From: Subdoligranulum sp.
Lineage (GTDB): Bacteria > Bacillota > Clostridia > Oscillospirales > Ruminococcaceae
Reading direction: 5' to 3'
DNA length: 28,454 bases
Assembly (NCBI GenBank): GCA_004555405.1
Contig: SFIE01000037.1
Location: 1-28,454, forward strand
In this document: one piece after another, positions 7,408 to 15,537 of the stretch
Position numbering within the stretch: the first letter of the stretch is position 1
Layout: each line of letters opens with the position of its first letter
Notes under the pieces: generated by a model
What the model saw: only the letters and a program-made list of their open reading frames with translations
Told to the model about the DNA's origin: nothing
Database searches by the model: none
Translations under genes and position numbers: made by a program

Positions 7408-7422
7408 TACAATTTTATTGTA
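7408..7422. promoter_or_regulatory. Perfect AT-rich palindrome upstream of the first MATE gene
   Basis: TACAAT, TTT, ATTGTA form a perfect inverted repeat in the divergent gap between the MATE gene and ilvB copy 1. It lies in the region where the MATE promoter is expected. A repressor or activator operator is plausible, but the protein is unknown. A GCCGCC/GGCGGC hairpin lies nearby at 7455-7470. Confidence 0.35.
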
Positions 7423-7524
7423 CAACAAACACCCCTCTTGTTTCAACAGGAAAAGCCGCCATGCGGCGGCAAAGAAAAAACAGATGAAATCTTACAAAAC
7501 CGGTGGGAAAATAAAATGAAAAGC

Positions 7525-7553
7525 TTGAAAGCCAATAAAAAATATATTATATT
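7525..7553 (+). promoter_or_regulatory. Candidate promoter for ilvB-ilvN copy 1
   Basis: TTGAAA at 7525-7530 and TATATT at 7548-7553 are spaced by 17 bases in a strongly AT-rich stretch. The leader would be about 90 bases and contains a small GTAAGC/GCTTAC hairpin at 7588-7606. No T-box or terminator is visible in it. Confidence 0.5.
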
Positions 7554-7647
7554 TTTAAAATACCTATAAAACACCACAAAACCGTGCGTAAGCGCAAAAG
7601 GCTTACCCGAAGCATACAATCATTACACACAAAGGAGAGAATGCCCC

Positions 7648-9267
7648 ATGAACGGCGCACAGGCCATTGCAAAGTCCCTGCAGATGCAGGGCGTAAAAAC
7701 GGTTTTCGGCTACCCCGGCGTAGCCATTTGCCCGGTATTCGACAGCTTGCTCGAAACCGATATTCATTCCGTGCTGGTACGCATCGAGGCCAACGCGGCG
7801 CACATGGCCAGCGGCTTTGCGCGCTTGAACGGCGAGGTGGGCGTGGCCATCTGCACCAGCGGCCCGGGCGCTACCAACCTGATCACCGGCATTGCCACGG
7901 CCTATGCCGACAGCATTCCGCTGGTGTGCATTACCGGCCAGGTGAACAGCGCTTTGGTGGGCAGCGATGTGTTTCAGGAGGCCGATATCACCGGCGCTGC
8001 GGAAAGCTTTGTAAAGTACAGCTATCTGGTGCGCAAGGCGGGGGATATTCCCCGTATTCTGCGCGAGGCCTTTTACATTGCAGCCAGCGGCCGCCCCGGC
8101 CCGGTGCTGGTGGATGTGCCCATGGATGTGCAGCTGGCCGAAGTGAAAAAGTTCGTGTGGCCCGAAGAAGTGAATCTGCGCACCTACAAGCCCACCTATA
8201 AGGGCAACACGGCGCAGCTGAAAAAGCTGATGAAGGCCCTTGCGGCCAGCCGCCGCCCCATTTTGTGCACCGGCGGCGGTGTGCATTTGTGCCAGGGCGC
8301 TGGGGTGGTGCGCGCCTTTGCGGAAAAATACAATATCCCCGTGATCTCCACCATGATGGGCATCGGCACCATGCCCACCCAGCATCCTTTATATATGGGT
8401 ATGCTGGGCAACAACGGCGGCATGGCGGCCAACCGGGCCGTGGTGGATGCCGATCTGGTGATCATGGCGGGCGCGCGCCTGGCAGACCGTGCTTTGAGCA
8501 ACCCCACCGAGCTGTTCAAGGGCAAAACGCTGGTGCATATCGATGTCGACCCCGCCGAGATCGGCAAAAACGCGCCGGTGAGCATTCCCATTGTGGGGGA
8601 TGTAAAGGCCGTGTTTGAAGAGCTTTTGACCATGGAGCCCGTGGAATGCACCACCGAGGCATGGCGGCAGACCCTGCGTGTGTACCGCCAGAAGCCCAGT
8701 GCCCGCAAAGCCCCCGAGCGCCTGGTCGATCCGGCTGCCTTTGTGCGCACCCTCAGCCTTTCCATGCAGGAAAACGCGGTGTATGTGGCCGATGTGGGCC
8801 AAAACCAGATCTGGAGCTGCGCCAACATCGTTATGCGGGAAGGCCGCCTGATGACCAGCGGCGGCATGGGCACCATGGGCTATGCCATTCCGGCAGCCGT
8901 GGGCGCACAGCTGGCCGATCCGGCCCGGCAGGTGGTGGCCGTGTGCGGCGACGGCTCGTTCCAGATGAGCATGATGGAACTGGCCACCATGAAGCAGGAA
9001 AACTGCCCGGTGAAGATCGTGGTGATGAACAACGGCTATCTGGGCATGGTGCGCGAGTATCAGCAAAACGCCTACGATCGGCGCTATGCCATGGTGGAGC
9101 TGAACCATTTCCCCCGGCTGGACAAAATGGCCGAAGCCTACGATCTGCCTTATATCCGCATTGAAAATATGCAGGAAATGCCCGACAAGGTGAAGCAAAT
9201 GCTGGAAACGCCCGGCGCGGTGCTGCTGGAATGCCTGATCGACCCCATGGATGTTGTGAAAAACTGA
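7648..9267 (+). CDS. ilvB: Acetolactate synthase large subunit-like protein (copy 1)
   Basis: A thiamine-diphosphate enzyme expected to join two pyruvates, or pyruvate and 2-oxobutyrate, into acetohydroxy acids. The 539-residue protein has the three domains of the family: the pyrimidine-binding domain with the catalytic Glu in RIEANAAHMASGFARL, the central domain, and the cofactor domain with GDGSFQMSMMELATM and NNGYLGMVREYQ. GGAGA lies 8-12 bases before the ATG. It differs from the second copy at normally conserved places: GYPGVAICPVF instead of GYPGGAVLNLY, and RIEANAAH instead of HEQGASH. The key Glu is kept, and an ACT-domain small subunit follows after 17 bases, which supports a true synthase. 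A specialised isoform, or a related TPP enzyme with altered substrate use, remains possible. Confidence 0.85.
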   Translation: MNGAQAIAKSLQMQGVKTVFGYPGVAICPVFDSLLETDIHSVLVRIEANAAHMASGFARLNGEVGVAICTSGPGATNLITGIATAYADSIPLVCITGQVNSALVGSDVFQEADITGAAESFVKYSYLVRKAGDIPRILREAFYIAASGRPGPVLVDVPMDVQLAEVKKFVWPEEVNLRTYKPTYKGNTAQLKKLMKALAASRRPILCTGGGVHLCQGAGVVRAFAEKYNIPVISTMMGIGTMPTQHPLYMGMLGNNGGMAANRAVVDADLVIMAGARLADRALSNPTELFKGKTLVHIDVDPAEIGKNAPVSIPIVGDVKAVFEELLTMEPVECTTEAWRQTLRVYRQKPSARKAPERLVDPAAFVRTLSLSMQENAVYVADVGQNQIWSCANIVMREGRLMTSGGMGTMGYAIPAAVGAQLADPARQVVAVCGDGSFQMSMMELATMKQENCPVKIVVMNNGYLGMVREYQQNAYDRRYAMVELNHFPRLDKMAEAYDLPYIRIENMQEMPDKVKQMLETPGAVLLECLIDPMDVVKN

Positions 9268-9284
9268 GAAAGGAGCGTAAACCC

Positions 9285-9776
9285 ATGAAACGAATTTTTT
9301 CTGTACTGGTGGAAAACCGCTCCGGTGTGCTGACCAAGGTGAGCGGGCTGTTTGCCCGCCGCAGCTTTAACATTGACAGCCTGGCCGTGGGCGAAACCGA
9401 AAACGCCGAAGTGTCGTGCATGACCATTGTTTCCAGCGGCAGCGAGCGCACGATGGAGCAGATCGAAAAGCAGCTGAACAAAAAGCTGGATGTGATTAAG
9501 ATCCGCAGCTTTGAAAACTGGCAGGCCGTGGCGCGTGAGCTGTGCCTGGTCAAGGTGCGCTACAACCGCTCCAACAAAATGGAGATCATGGCCACCTGCT
9601 CGCTGGCCGGTGCGCAGATCGTGGACAGCAGCAAAAACATGATGCTGATCCAAATTTGCGATACGCCCGAAAAAGTGCAGGCCATGCTGGAGCTTTTGCA
9701 CGGTGTCAGCATTGTGGAGGTGGCCCGCACCGGAACGCTGGCGCTGCCCGCCTGCGGTGTGAATCTGGATAAATAA
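9285..9776 (+). CDS. ilvN: Acetolactate synthase small (regulatory) subunit, copy 1
   Basis: The small subunit activates the catalytic subunit and gives valine feedback inhibition in the family. The start at 9285 is chosen because AAAGGAG precedes it by 8 bases and translation then opens directly with the ACT domain: FSVLVENRSGVLTKVSGLFA, then RRSFNIDSLAVGETE. The 163-residue length is standard. The C-terminal half (from about residue 80) is the second ACT-like domain and ends in VEVARTGTLAL, close to the common EVxRTG ending. It is 17 bases downstream of ilvB copy 1 and no clear terminator follows, so the next 110 bases before the T-box promoter may be read through. Confidence 0.93.
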   Translation: MKRIFSVLVENRSGVLTKVSGLFARRSFNIDSLAVGETENAEVSCMTIVSSGSERTMEQIEKQLNKKLDVIKIRSFENWQAVARELCLVKVRYNRSNKMEIMATCSLAGAQIVDSSKNMMLIQICDTPEKVQAMLELLHGVSIVEVARTGTLALPACGVNLDK

Positions 9777-9886
9777 AAGCGATAGATCTTTTCGTTTGCG
9801 GCGGCGGTCAGCCTTAAAAACAGGCGCTGCCAAAGCGGCTTTGAACAGAGTGTATTTCAACTGCGGGCAAGATGAATAGTTTTCAC

Positions 9887-9915
9887 TTTACAAATGAAAC
9901 TGTTTAACTTATAAT
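9887..9915 (+). promoter_or_regulatory. Promoter of the ilvA T-box leader
   Basis: TTTACA at 9887-9892 and a perfect TATAAT at 9910-9915 are separated by 17 bases. The predicted start near 9922 is just before the T-box stem I. This is one of the strongest sigma-A promoters in the window. Confidence 0.75.
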
Positions 9916-9921
9916 AAGCGC

Positions 9922-10220
9922 AGTTCAAATGCGCAGCAGCAAGGCCAACCGGCCCCGGCCCGCCCGCCACAGAGAACTGCCGGTTGGTGCAAGGCAGTGC
10001 GAGGCCCCGGGTGCTTATCTCCTTGCAAGCAGCCGTGCCCAAAGAAATGTTTCCTGTAGGCGCGGACGGCAGGCTCCGTTATCAAAGCCGGCGGGCTGTT
10101 AGGCCTGCACAAAGGGGCTGCCCGGGCAGGGCGGCAAAAAGAGTGGTACCGCGGAAGCCGTGATATGCAAAGCTTTCGTCTCTTACAAGGTAAAACACTT
10201 TGTGGGGCGAAGGCTTTTTT
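9922..10220 (+). promoter_or_regulatory. T-box riboswitch leader controlling ilvA
   Basis: T-box leaders sense uncharged tRNA and prevent termination. Stem I shows the apical module: AGAGA, then ACTGCC, the loop GGTGCAA, and GGCAGT at 9971-9997. The antiterminator bulge GTGGTACCGCGG is at 10143-10154. The terminator pairs 10171-10182 with 10204-10215 (12 bp including G-T pairs) and runs into T residues at 10215-10220. A base helix GCAAGG/CCTTGC (9939-9944 with 10020-10025 approximately) frames a specifier loop ending in CTTATCT. ATC (Ile) at 10017-10019 is the functionally sensible codon; CTT (Leu) at 10014-10016 is an alternative by position. The bulge TGGT would pair with a tRNA whose discriminator base is A, which tRNA-Ile satisfies but does not prove. 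Confidence 0.92.
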
Positions 10221-10262
10221 ATTTGCCCCGCGTTGGCAGCGGAAAGGATAGGATGTAACATT

Positions 10263-11468
10263 ATGGTCACTTTGGATAAGATCTACCACGCCGGATTTGT
10301 GCTGAAGGATGTAGCCCGCAAAACCGATCTGATCGCGGCTCCCCGCCTGAGTAAAGAGGCACAGCTGTATTTGAAAACCGAAAACCTGCAGGTGACCGGC
10401 AGCTTTAAGGTGCGCGGCGCTTATTATAAGATCAGCCAGCTCAGCGAGGAAGAGCGCAGCCACGGCATTGTGGCCTGCAGCGCCGGAAACCATGCGCAGG
10501 GCGTGGCACTGGCCGCCACCAGCATGGGCATTAAAAGCGTGGTGTGCATGCCGGACGGCGCACCCATTATGAAGGTGGAAAGCACCAAGCGCTTGGGCGC
10601 TGAGGTGTGCCTGGTAAAGGGCACTTATGACGATGCCCACGACAAAGCCGTGGAGCTGCAGGAAAAAACCGGCATGACCTTTATCCACCCCTACGATGAT
10701 GACTATGTGATCGCCGGGCAGGGCACCATCGGCCTGGAAATTCTGGACCAGCTGGAGGATGTGGACGCAGTGATCGTGCCCATCGGCGGCGGCGGGCTGA
10801 TCTCGGGCGTGGCCTTTGCCATCAAGAGCCTGCGCCCCGAGTGCAAGGTGTACGGCGTGCAGGCGGCGGGGGCGCCCAGTATGTTCAACGCCTACCGTGA
10901 CCATAAGTGGGAATCGCTGGACCGTGTTTCCACCTTTGCCGACGGCATCGCTGTGAAAAATCCCGGCGAGACCACTTTTGAAATGGTGGAAAAATATGTG
11001 GACGATATCGTGACTGTGAGCGAGGACGAAACCGCCGCAGCCATTCTGGCACTGATCGAAAACCAAAAGCTGATCGCCGAGGGCGCAGGCGCTGTTTCGG
11101 TGGCCGCAGCCATGTTCGGCAAGCTGCCCATTCAGGGCAAAAAAGTGGTGTGCCTGATCAGCGGCGGCAACATTGATGTGAACATTCTTTCCCGCGTGAT
11201 CACCCGCGGCCTTGTGATGAGCGGCCGCAACGCCAACCTGATGATCGCTTTGGAGGATAAGCCCGGCCAGCTGCAGCAGGTGAGCGAGATCGTTTCCTCG
11301 TGCGGGGGCAATGTGGTTTCGGTGCATCACGACCGTGCCGACACCAACATGGCCATCTCCAGCTGCTTCCTGAAGCTGGGGCTGGAAACACGCGACCAGC
11401 AGCAGATCGACGAGATCCGAAACGCACTTACCCAGGCAGGCTTCCAGCTGGTGACCGAGCGCGCCTGA
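10263..11468 (+). CDS. ilvA: Threonine ammonia-lyase (threonine dehydratase)
   Basis: This PLP enzyme deaminates threonine to 2-oxobutyrate, the first committed step to isoleucine. The start at 10263 follows an AAAGGATAGG ribosome site; a longer in-frame start at 10200 would lie inside the T-box terminator and is rejected. The 401-residue protein carries the PLP lysine in TGSFKVRGAYYKI near residue 45, the phosphate-binding loop GGGGLISG, and a single C-terminal ACT domain from about residue 325 (LMIALEDKPGQLQQVSEI). This is the shorter one-ACT form, not the long E. coli IlvA with two regulatory domains. Control by an amino-acid-sensing T-box and the ilv neighbours argue for a biosynthetic role over a catabolic TdcB role. 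RidA, which removes its reactive enamine product, is encoded 126 bases downstream. Confidence 0.95.
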   Translation: MVTLDKIYHAGFVLKDVARKTDLIAAPRLSKEAQLYLKTENLQVTGSFKVRGAYYKISQLSEEERSHGIVACSAGNHAQGVALAATSMGIKSVVCMPDGAPIMKVESTKRLGAEVCLVKGTYDDAHDKAVELQEKTGMTFIHPYDDDYVIAGQGTIGLEILDQLEDVDAVIVPIGGGGLISGVAFAIKSLRPECKVYGVQAAGAPSMFNAYRDHKWESLDRVSTFADGIAVKNPGETTFEMVEKYVDDIVTVSEDETAAAILALIENQKLIAEGAGAVSVAAAMFGKLPIQGKKVVCLISGGNIDVNILSRVITRGLVMSGRNANLMIALEDKPGQLQQVSEIVSSCGGNVVSVHHDRADTNMAISSCFLKLGLETRDQQQIDEIRNALTQAGFQLVTERA

Positions 11469-11494
11469 AAAGCGGGCGCCGGGCCGCATTTGCA

Positions 11495-11522
11495 TTGAAT
11501 TTTTTCACGGAAAAGCTATAAT
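11495..11522 (+). promoter_or_regulatory. Candidate promoter for ridA
   Basis: TTGAAT at 11495-11500 and a perfect TATAAT at 11517-11522 with a 16-base spacer lie between ilvA and ridA. It would let ridA be expressed without relief of the ilvA T-box. No terminator is visible after ilvA, so ridA may also be read from the ilvA transcript. Confidence 0.6.
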
Positions 11523-11594
11523 AAAAAGTAACCCGAGAAGCTTGCTTGAATTCCATCGGATGACAGGAACAAGGAATAAAAAGGAGAGAATACC

Positions 11595-11972
11595 ATGAAT
11601 GCAAAGCTGATTTCCACCCCCAACGCTCCCGCTGCCATTGGCCCCTACAGCCAGGCACTGGACCTGGGCAATGTTGTATATTGCAGCGGCCAGATTCCCA
11701 TTGTGCCCGCCACGGGTGAGCTGGCCGAGGGCCTGCAGGCACAGGCCGAGCAGGTGTTTGCCAATATTGAAGCCGTGCTGACTGAGGCTGGCCTCACCAT
11801 GGCCAATGTGGTAAAAACCACGGTATTCCTTACTGATCTGGCGGATTTTGCCGCCGTGAACGAAATTTACGCCAAGCATTTCACCACGCCTTATCCCGCC
11901 CGCAGCTGTGTGCAGGTGGCCGGGCTGCCCAAGGGCGCAAAGCTTGAGTGCGAAGTGGTGGCTGTGCGCTGA
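11595..11972 (+). CDS. ridA: RidA family enamine/imine deaminase
   Basis: RidA (YjgF/YER057c/UK114) is a small trimeric cytosolic enzyme that hydrolyses 2-aminoacrylate and 2-aminocrotonate, the reactive enamines released by PLP dehydratases such as IlvA. The 125-residue length is standard. The sequence shows the family pattern: AIGPYSQAL near residue 15, VYCSGQIP, the SCVQVAGLPKGAKLECE region, with Arg103 in PARS as the substrate-binding arginine and Glu120 near the C-terminus. AAGGAGAG lies 6-13 bases before the ATG. Its location beside ilvA fits the known functional partnership. It has its own likely promoter. Confidence 0.96.
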   Translation: MNAKLISTPNAPAAIGPYSQALDLGNVVYCSGQIPIVPATGELAEGLQAQAEQVFANIEAVLTEAGLTMANVVKTTVFLTDLADFAAVNEIYAKHFTTPYPARSCVQVAGLPKGAKLECEVVAVR

Positions 11973-11996
11973 GCGCCGCGCCGAAAGAGGGAAAGT

Positions 11997-13193
11997 ATGA
12001 TGGATCTGCACTATATGGATCAGCGCCTGCGCAGTCTGGTGATTTTTCGCGAGCTGCTGATGGACCCGGTGATCGCCGGGTTTGAGGCTGTGCTGGCCAT
12101 GGCCGATGAGGACGATGGCGATGCCTTTGCCACCGTTTGCGCCGAGTTTGAAAGCAGCCTGTTTGAAAGCACCGAAAGCTGGACGGATTATCTGTGCAAT
12201 GCCGTGCTGCAAAGTGAAAATGTGTGTGTGCGCCGCAAGGCGCATGGCGAGCTGAGCCCGGTTCTGGCCGACAGCCTGCAGCGTGAATTGGCCCTGCTCA
12301 ACGAGCTGGCCGGGCTGACACTGGAGGAAATTCTGGCGGGTATGGAAAATGCCCCCGACTTTTTTGCCGCCTGGACCACCCACCCCTGTGACCTGCCCGG
12401 GGAGTATGCCCGCCGCATGAACGAGGTGTCGGTGAAGGGCTACGGGATGTTTGCCCGCTACCATGTGTTTGTGGTGGAGGATGGGCAGCTGGTGCCCGTA
12501 AAGCACCCCGACCCGCAGCGCCTGAGCGAATTGCCCGGCTACGAAAAAGAGCGTGAAAAGGTGATCGCCAACACCGAGGCGCTGCTGGAGGGCCGCCCGG
12601 CCAACAATGTGCTGCTGTACGGCGATGCAGGCACGGGCAAATCCAGCGCCATCAAGGCCATTGCCAACGAATATGCCCCCCGGGGGCTGCGGCTGGTGGA
12701 AGTGAAAAAGAACCAGCTGTTCCAGATCCCCGATCTGATGGATCAGCTGGCCTCGAACCCGCTCAAATTCATTTTGTTTATCGATGATCTGAGCTTTACC
12801 ACCAACGATGACAATTTTGCCGCCCTGAAGGCCATTCTGGAGGGCAGCGTGGGCGGCCGCGCGGGCAACATTGCCGTGTATGCCACCAGCAACCGCCGCC
12901 ACCTGATCAAGGAAACGCTGGAGGATCGCTCGGGCAGCGATATTCACGAAAGCGATACCCGGCAGGAATTGATGAGCCTTGCCGCCCGCTTTGGCCTTAC
13001 CGTGACCTTTGGCCAGCCGGACAAGAGCCGTTTTGTGCAGATCGTATCGGATCTGGCAGCGCAGTACGGCGTGGGCGAGGACCCCGAAAAGCTGATCGTA
13101 AAGGCCGAAGCCTTTGCCATTCGCGCAGGCGGCCGCAGCCCCCGTGTGGCCAAGCAGTTTATCGAGCTGTGCAAGGCCGGGGTTTTACAATGA
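11997..13193 (+). CDS. DUF815 family AAA+ ATPase
   Basis: The 398-residue protein has a helical N-terminal region of about 180 residues and a C-terminal AAA+ core. Walker A is GDAGTGKS at residues 209-216, Walker B is FILFIDDLSF at 258-267, and a sensor-1 like YATSNRRHLI follows. Length and motifs match the DUF815/COG2607 'predicted ATPase' family, whose function is not established. No membrane segment or protease domain is seen. It starts 24 bases after ridA and ends 43 bases before ilvB copy 2, so it sits inside the branched-chain block and is likely cotranscribed. A direct role in amino acid synthesis is not known; remodelling of a neighbouring enzyme is only a guess. Confidence 0.88.
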   Translation: MMDLHYMDQRLRSLVIFRELLMDPVIAGFEAVLAMADEDDGDAFATVCAEFESSLFESTESWTDYLCNAVLQSENVCVRRKAHGELSPVLADSLQRELALLNELAGLTLEEILAGMENAPDFFAAWTTHPCDLPGEYARRMNEVSVKGYGMFARYHVFVVEDGQLVPVKHPDPQRLSELPGYEKEREKVIANTEALLEGRPANNVLLYGDAGTGKSSAIKAIANEYAPRGLRLVEVKKNQLFQIPDLMDQLASNPLKFILFIDDLSFTTNDDNFAALKAILEGSVGGRAGNIAVYATSNRRHLIKETLEDRSGSDIHESDTRQELMSLAARFGLTVTFGQPDKSRFVQIVSDLAAQYGVGEDPEKLIVKAEAFAIRAGGRSPRVAKQFIELCKAGVLQ

Positions 13194-13236
13194 GTGCAGA
13201 ATGCAAAGAACGCAGGAGAAGGAGATCGAAGTTCCC

Positions 13237-14907
13237 ATGATCTTGAATGGCTCTCAAATATTTGTGGAGGTGCTGGCAGAACAGGGTGTGGACACACTGT
13301 TCGGCTATCCCGGCGGCGCGGTGCTGAATCTGTATGATGAATTGTACCGCAACCAGCACCGCATCCACCATGTGATGACGGCCCACGAGCAGGGCGCCAG
13401 CCATGCGGCCGACGGATACGCCCGCGCCACCGGCAAAACCGGTGTGGTGCTGGCCACCAGCGGCCCGGGTGCTACCAATCTGGTAACGGGCATTGCCACC
13501 GCCTATATGGACAGTGTGCCCATGGTGGCGTTTACGGGCAATGTGGGCACGCCCGTGCTGGGCAAGGATGCCTTTCAGGAGGCTTATATCGAGGGCATCA
13601 CCATGCCCATTACCAAGCACAACTACACGGTGCGCCGCGTAGAGGATCTGGCCGACACCATGCGGGAGGCTTTCCGCATTGCCCAAACCGGGCGCAAGGG
13701 CCCCGTGCTGGTGGATATTCCCAAGGATATCACCGCCGCCAGCTGTGAATTTACCCCCGCAGCCCCGGCGCAGATCCCCCAGATGACCGACTACGATGCT
13801 GCGGCGCTGGCCAAGGCGGCTGAGCTGATCAACAGCGCCAAGCGCCCTGTTGTGTATTTCGGCGGCGGCGTGGCCGTGAGCGAGCAGGGCTGCACCGCGC
13901 TGCGTGCCCTGATTGAAAAGGCCGATATGCCCGCCACCTACACCCTGATGGCAGCCGGTGTGCTGAACTACGGCGATGCCCGCAGCTTGGGGCTGATCGG
14001 TATGCACGGCACCTACACCGCCAACAAAACCGTGGACAGCGCCGATCTGGTGCTGGCCATCGGCACCCGCTTTTCAGATCGTGTGGCCCTGAACCCCGGC
14101 AAGTTTGCCGCCAATGCCCAGATCGTGCAGATCGATATCGATGCCAGCGAGGTGGACAAAAATGTGCCCGTGGCGCTTTCGGTGGTGGGCGATGCCGCAG
14201 TGGTGCTGAAGGCGCTGCTGCCGCTGGTGAAGCAAACCGAACACAGGGAATGGTTTGCGCAGATCGCCCAGTGGCAGGCAAACGATTACCAGCCCAAGGA
14301 CAGCGAAACCGTTTTGAAGCCGCACCAGATCATTCGCGAGGTGTGCGATATGACAGGCCCCGACACCGTGTATGTCACGGATGTGGGCCAGCACCAGATG
14401 TGGGCTGCCCAGTATGTGCGCCACGCCAAGCCGCGGGGATTTTTAACCAGCGGCGGCCTGGGCACCATGGGCTATGGCTACGGCGCAGCCATCGGCGCGC
14501 AGGTGGCGCTGGGCAAAAACCAGCGGGTGATCCACTTTACGGGTGATGGCTCGTTCCACATGAATCTCAACGAGTGCTGCACCGCCGTAAGCTATGAGCT
14601 GCCCATCATTACGGTGATCTTCAACAATCAGGTGCTGGGCATGGTGCGCCAGTGGCAAACCGTGTTTTACGGCAAACGCTATTCCAGCACCGATCCCCAC
14701 CGCAAAACCAATTATGTAAAGCTGGCCGAAGGCTTTGGCGCCAAGGGCTATCATTGCGAAACCATGGCCCAGTTCCGTGCCGCCATGGCCGAGGCGCTGC
14801 AAAACAGCGGCCCCAGCTGGATCGAATGCTGCATCGACAAGGACGAAAAGGTTCTGCCCATGATCCCTCCCGGCGGCGGCGTGCAGGACATCACCATGCA
14901 GGACTAA
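13237..14907 (+). CDS. ilvB: Acetolactate synthase large subunit (copy 2, canonical)
   Basis: The thiamine-diphosphate enzyme for acetolactate and acetohydroxybutyrate formation. The start at 13237 is chosen because AGGAGAAGGAG precedes it and translation then opens with the usual short lead to GYPGGAVLNLYDEL; upstream Met codons have no ribosome site. The 556-residue protein shows the catalytic Glu in AHEQGASHAADGYARATG near residue 50, SGPGATNLVTGIATAY, the FAD-binding middle domain with FSDRVALN, and the TPP/Mg motif GDGSFHMNLNECCT with NNQVLGMVRQWQ. It is more typical of the biosynthetic enzyme than copy 1. The small subunit follows after 19 bases and ilvC after that. Confidence 0.97.
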   Translation: MILNGSQIFVEVLAEQGVDTLFGYPGGAVLNLYDELYRNQHRIHHVMTAHEQGASHAADGYARATGKTGVVLATSGPGATNLVTGIATAYMDSVPMVAFTGNVGTPVLGKDAFQEAYIEGITMPITKHNYTVRRVEDLADTMREAFRIAQTGRKGPVLVDIPKDITAASCEFTPAAPAQIPQMTDYDAAALAKAAELINSAKRPVVYFGGGVAVSEQGCTALRALIEKADMPATYTLMAAGVLNYGDARSLGLIGMHGTYTANKTVDSADLVLAIGTRFSDRVALNPGKFAANAQIVQIDIDASEVDKNVPVALSVVGDAAVVLKALLPLVKQTEHREWFAQIAQWQANDYQPKDSETVLKPHQIIREVCDMTGPDTVYVTDVGQHQMWAAQYVRHAKPRGFLTSGGLGTMGYGYGAAIGAQVALGKNQRVIHFTGDGSFHMNLNECCTAVSYELPIITVIFNNQVLGMVRQWQTVFYGKRYSSTDPHRKTNYVKLAEGFGAKGYHCETMAQFRAAMAEALQNSGPSWIECCIDKDEKVLPMIPPGGGVQDITMQD

Positions 14908-14926
14908 CGAAAGGGGAAAACACAGT

Positions 14927-15442
14927 ATGGAAAATCAGCAAAAGTATCCCCGCAAGGTCATCAGCATTCTGGTGGAAAACCACTACGGCGTGCTGGCCCG
15001 CATTTCCAGCATGTTCAACCGCCGCAGCTTTAATATTGACAGCATTGCGGCTTCGGAAACCATCGACCCCGAGATCACCCGCATTACCATTACGGTGCAT
15101 GTGGACGAAAATATGCTCAAGCAAATGCTTTTGCAAACCCGGCGGCTGGAGGAAGTGCGCGAGGCCTTTGTGCTGGACGGCGACAGCCTGCAGCGCGAGC
15201 TGCTGCTGATCAAAATAGCAGCTGACCGAGAAAATTTGCCCAGCCTGCGCGATATTGCAGGGGTGTATAAGGCCAAGATCATTGATCTTTCGCCCGACAG
15301 CCTTGTGATGGAGCTTACCGGCAAGCCCGAAAAGATCGATGGCTTTTTGAATATGATGAAAAGCTACGATATTTTGGAAATGTGCCGCACCGGCATCACG
15401 GCCCTGGAGCGCGGCACCGACCGCATTCCCGGAAAAAATTAA
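14927..15442 (+). CDS. ilvN: Acetolactate synthase small subunit, copy 2
   Basis: The regulatory partner of ilvB copy 2. The 171 residues start with a short basic leader, then the ACT domain (VISILVENHYGVLARISSMF, RRSFNIDSIAASET) and a second ferredoxin-like domain with LRDIAGVYKAKIIDLSPDS, ending EMCRTGITALERG. This ending is the usual one for the valine-binding subunit. AAAGGGG lies 9-15 bases before the ATG. The ACT domain resembles that of copy 1, but the second half differs strongly, so the two pairs are unlikely to be a recent duplication. Confidence 0.96.
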   Translation: MENQQKYPRKVISILVENHYGVLARISSMFNRRSFNIDSIAASETIDPEITRITITVHVDENMLKQMLLQTRRLEEVREAFVLDGDSLQRELLLIKIAADRENLPSLRDIAGVYKAKIIDLSPDSLVMELTGKPEKIDGFLNMMKSYDILEMCRTGITALERGTDRIPGKN

Positions 15443-15461
15443 AAAAAGCATTCCCCGCCTG

Positions 15462-15490
15462 TTTTCAAACTGAGCGGAAAATGATATAAT
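15462..15490 (+). promoter_or_regulatory. Candidate promoter for ilvC
   Basis: TTTTCA at 15462-15467 and a perfect TATAAT at 15485-15490 are separated by 17 bases. It lies between ilvN copy 2 and ilvC, where no terminator is visible. It would add transcription to ilvC, in line with the codon choice of that gene. Confidence 0.55.
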
Positions 15491-15537
15491 TCACTTGTAT
15501 TTGATTTGTTTTTTTAATCAGAAAAGGAGAGACTGAA

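Noticed and set aside
7455..7470. GCCGCC/GGCGGC hairpin as a terminator
   Set aside because: The T-run would be only four bases and on the minus strand, where no gene lies upstream to terminate.
7554..7647. A T-box or leader peptide before ilvB copy 1
   Set aside because: I found no antiterminator bulge (TGGNACCGCG), no terminator and no run of branched-chain codons.
10200..10262. An earlier in-frame start for ilvA
   Set aside because: It lies within the T-box terminator, lacks a ribosome site, and adds residues not found in the family.
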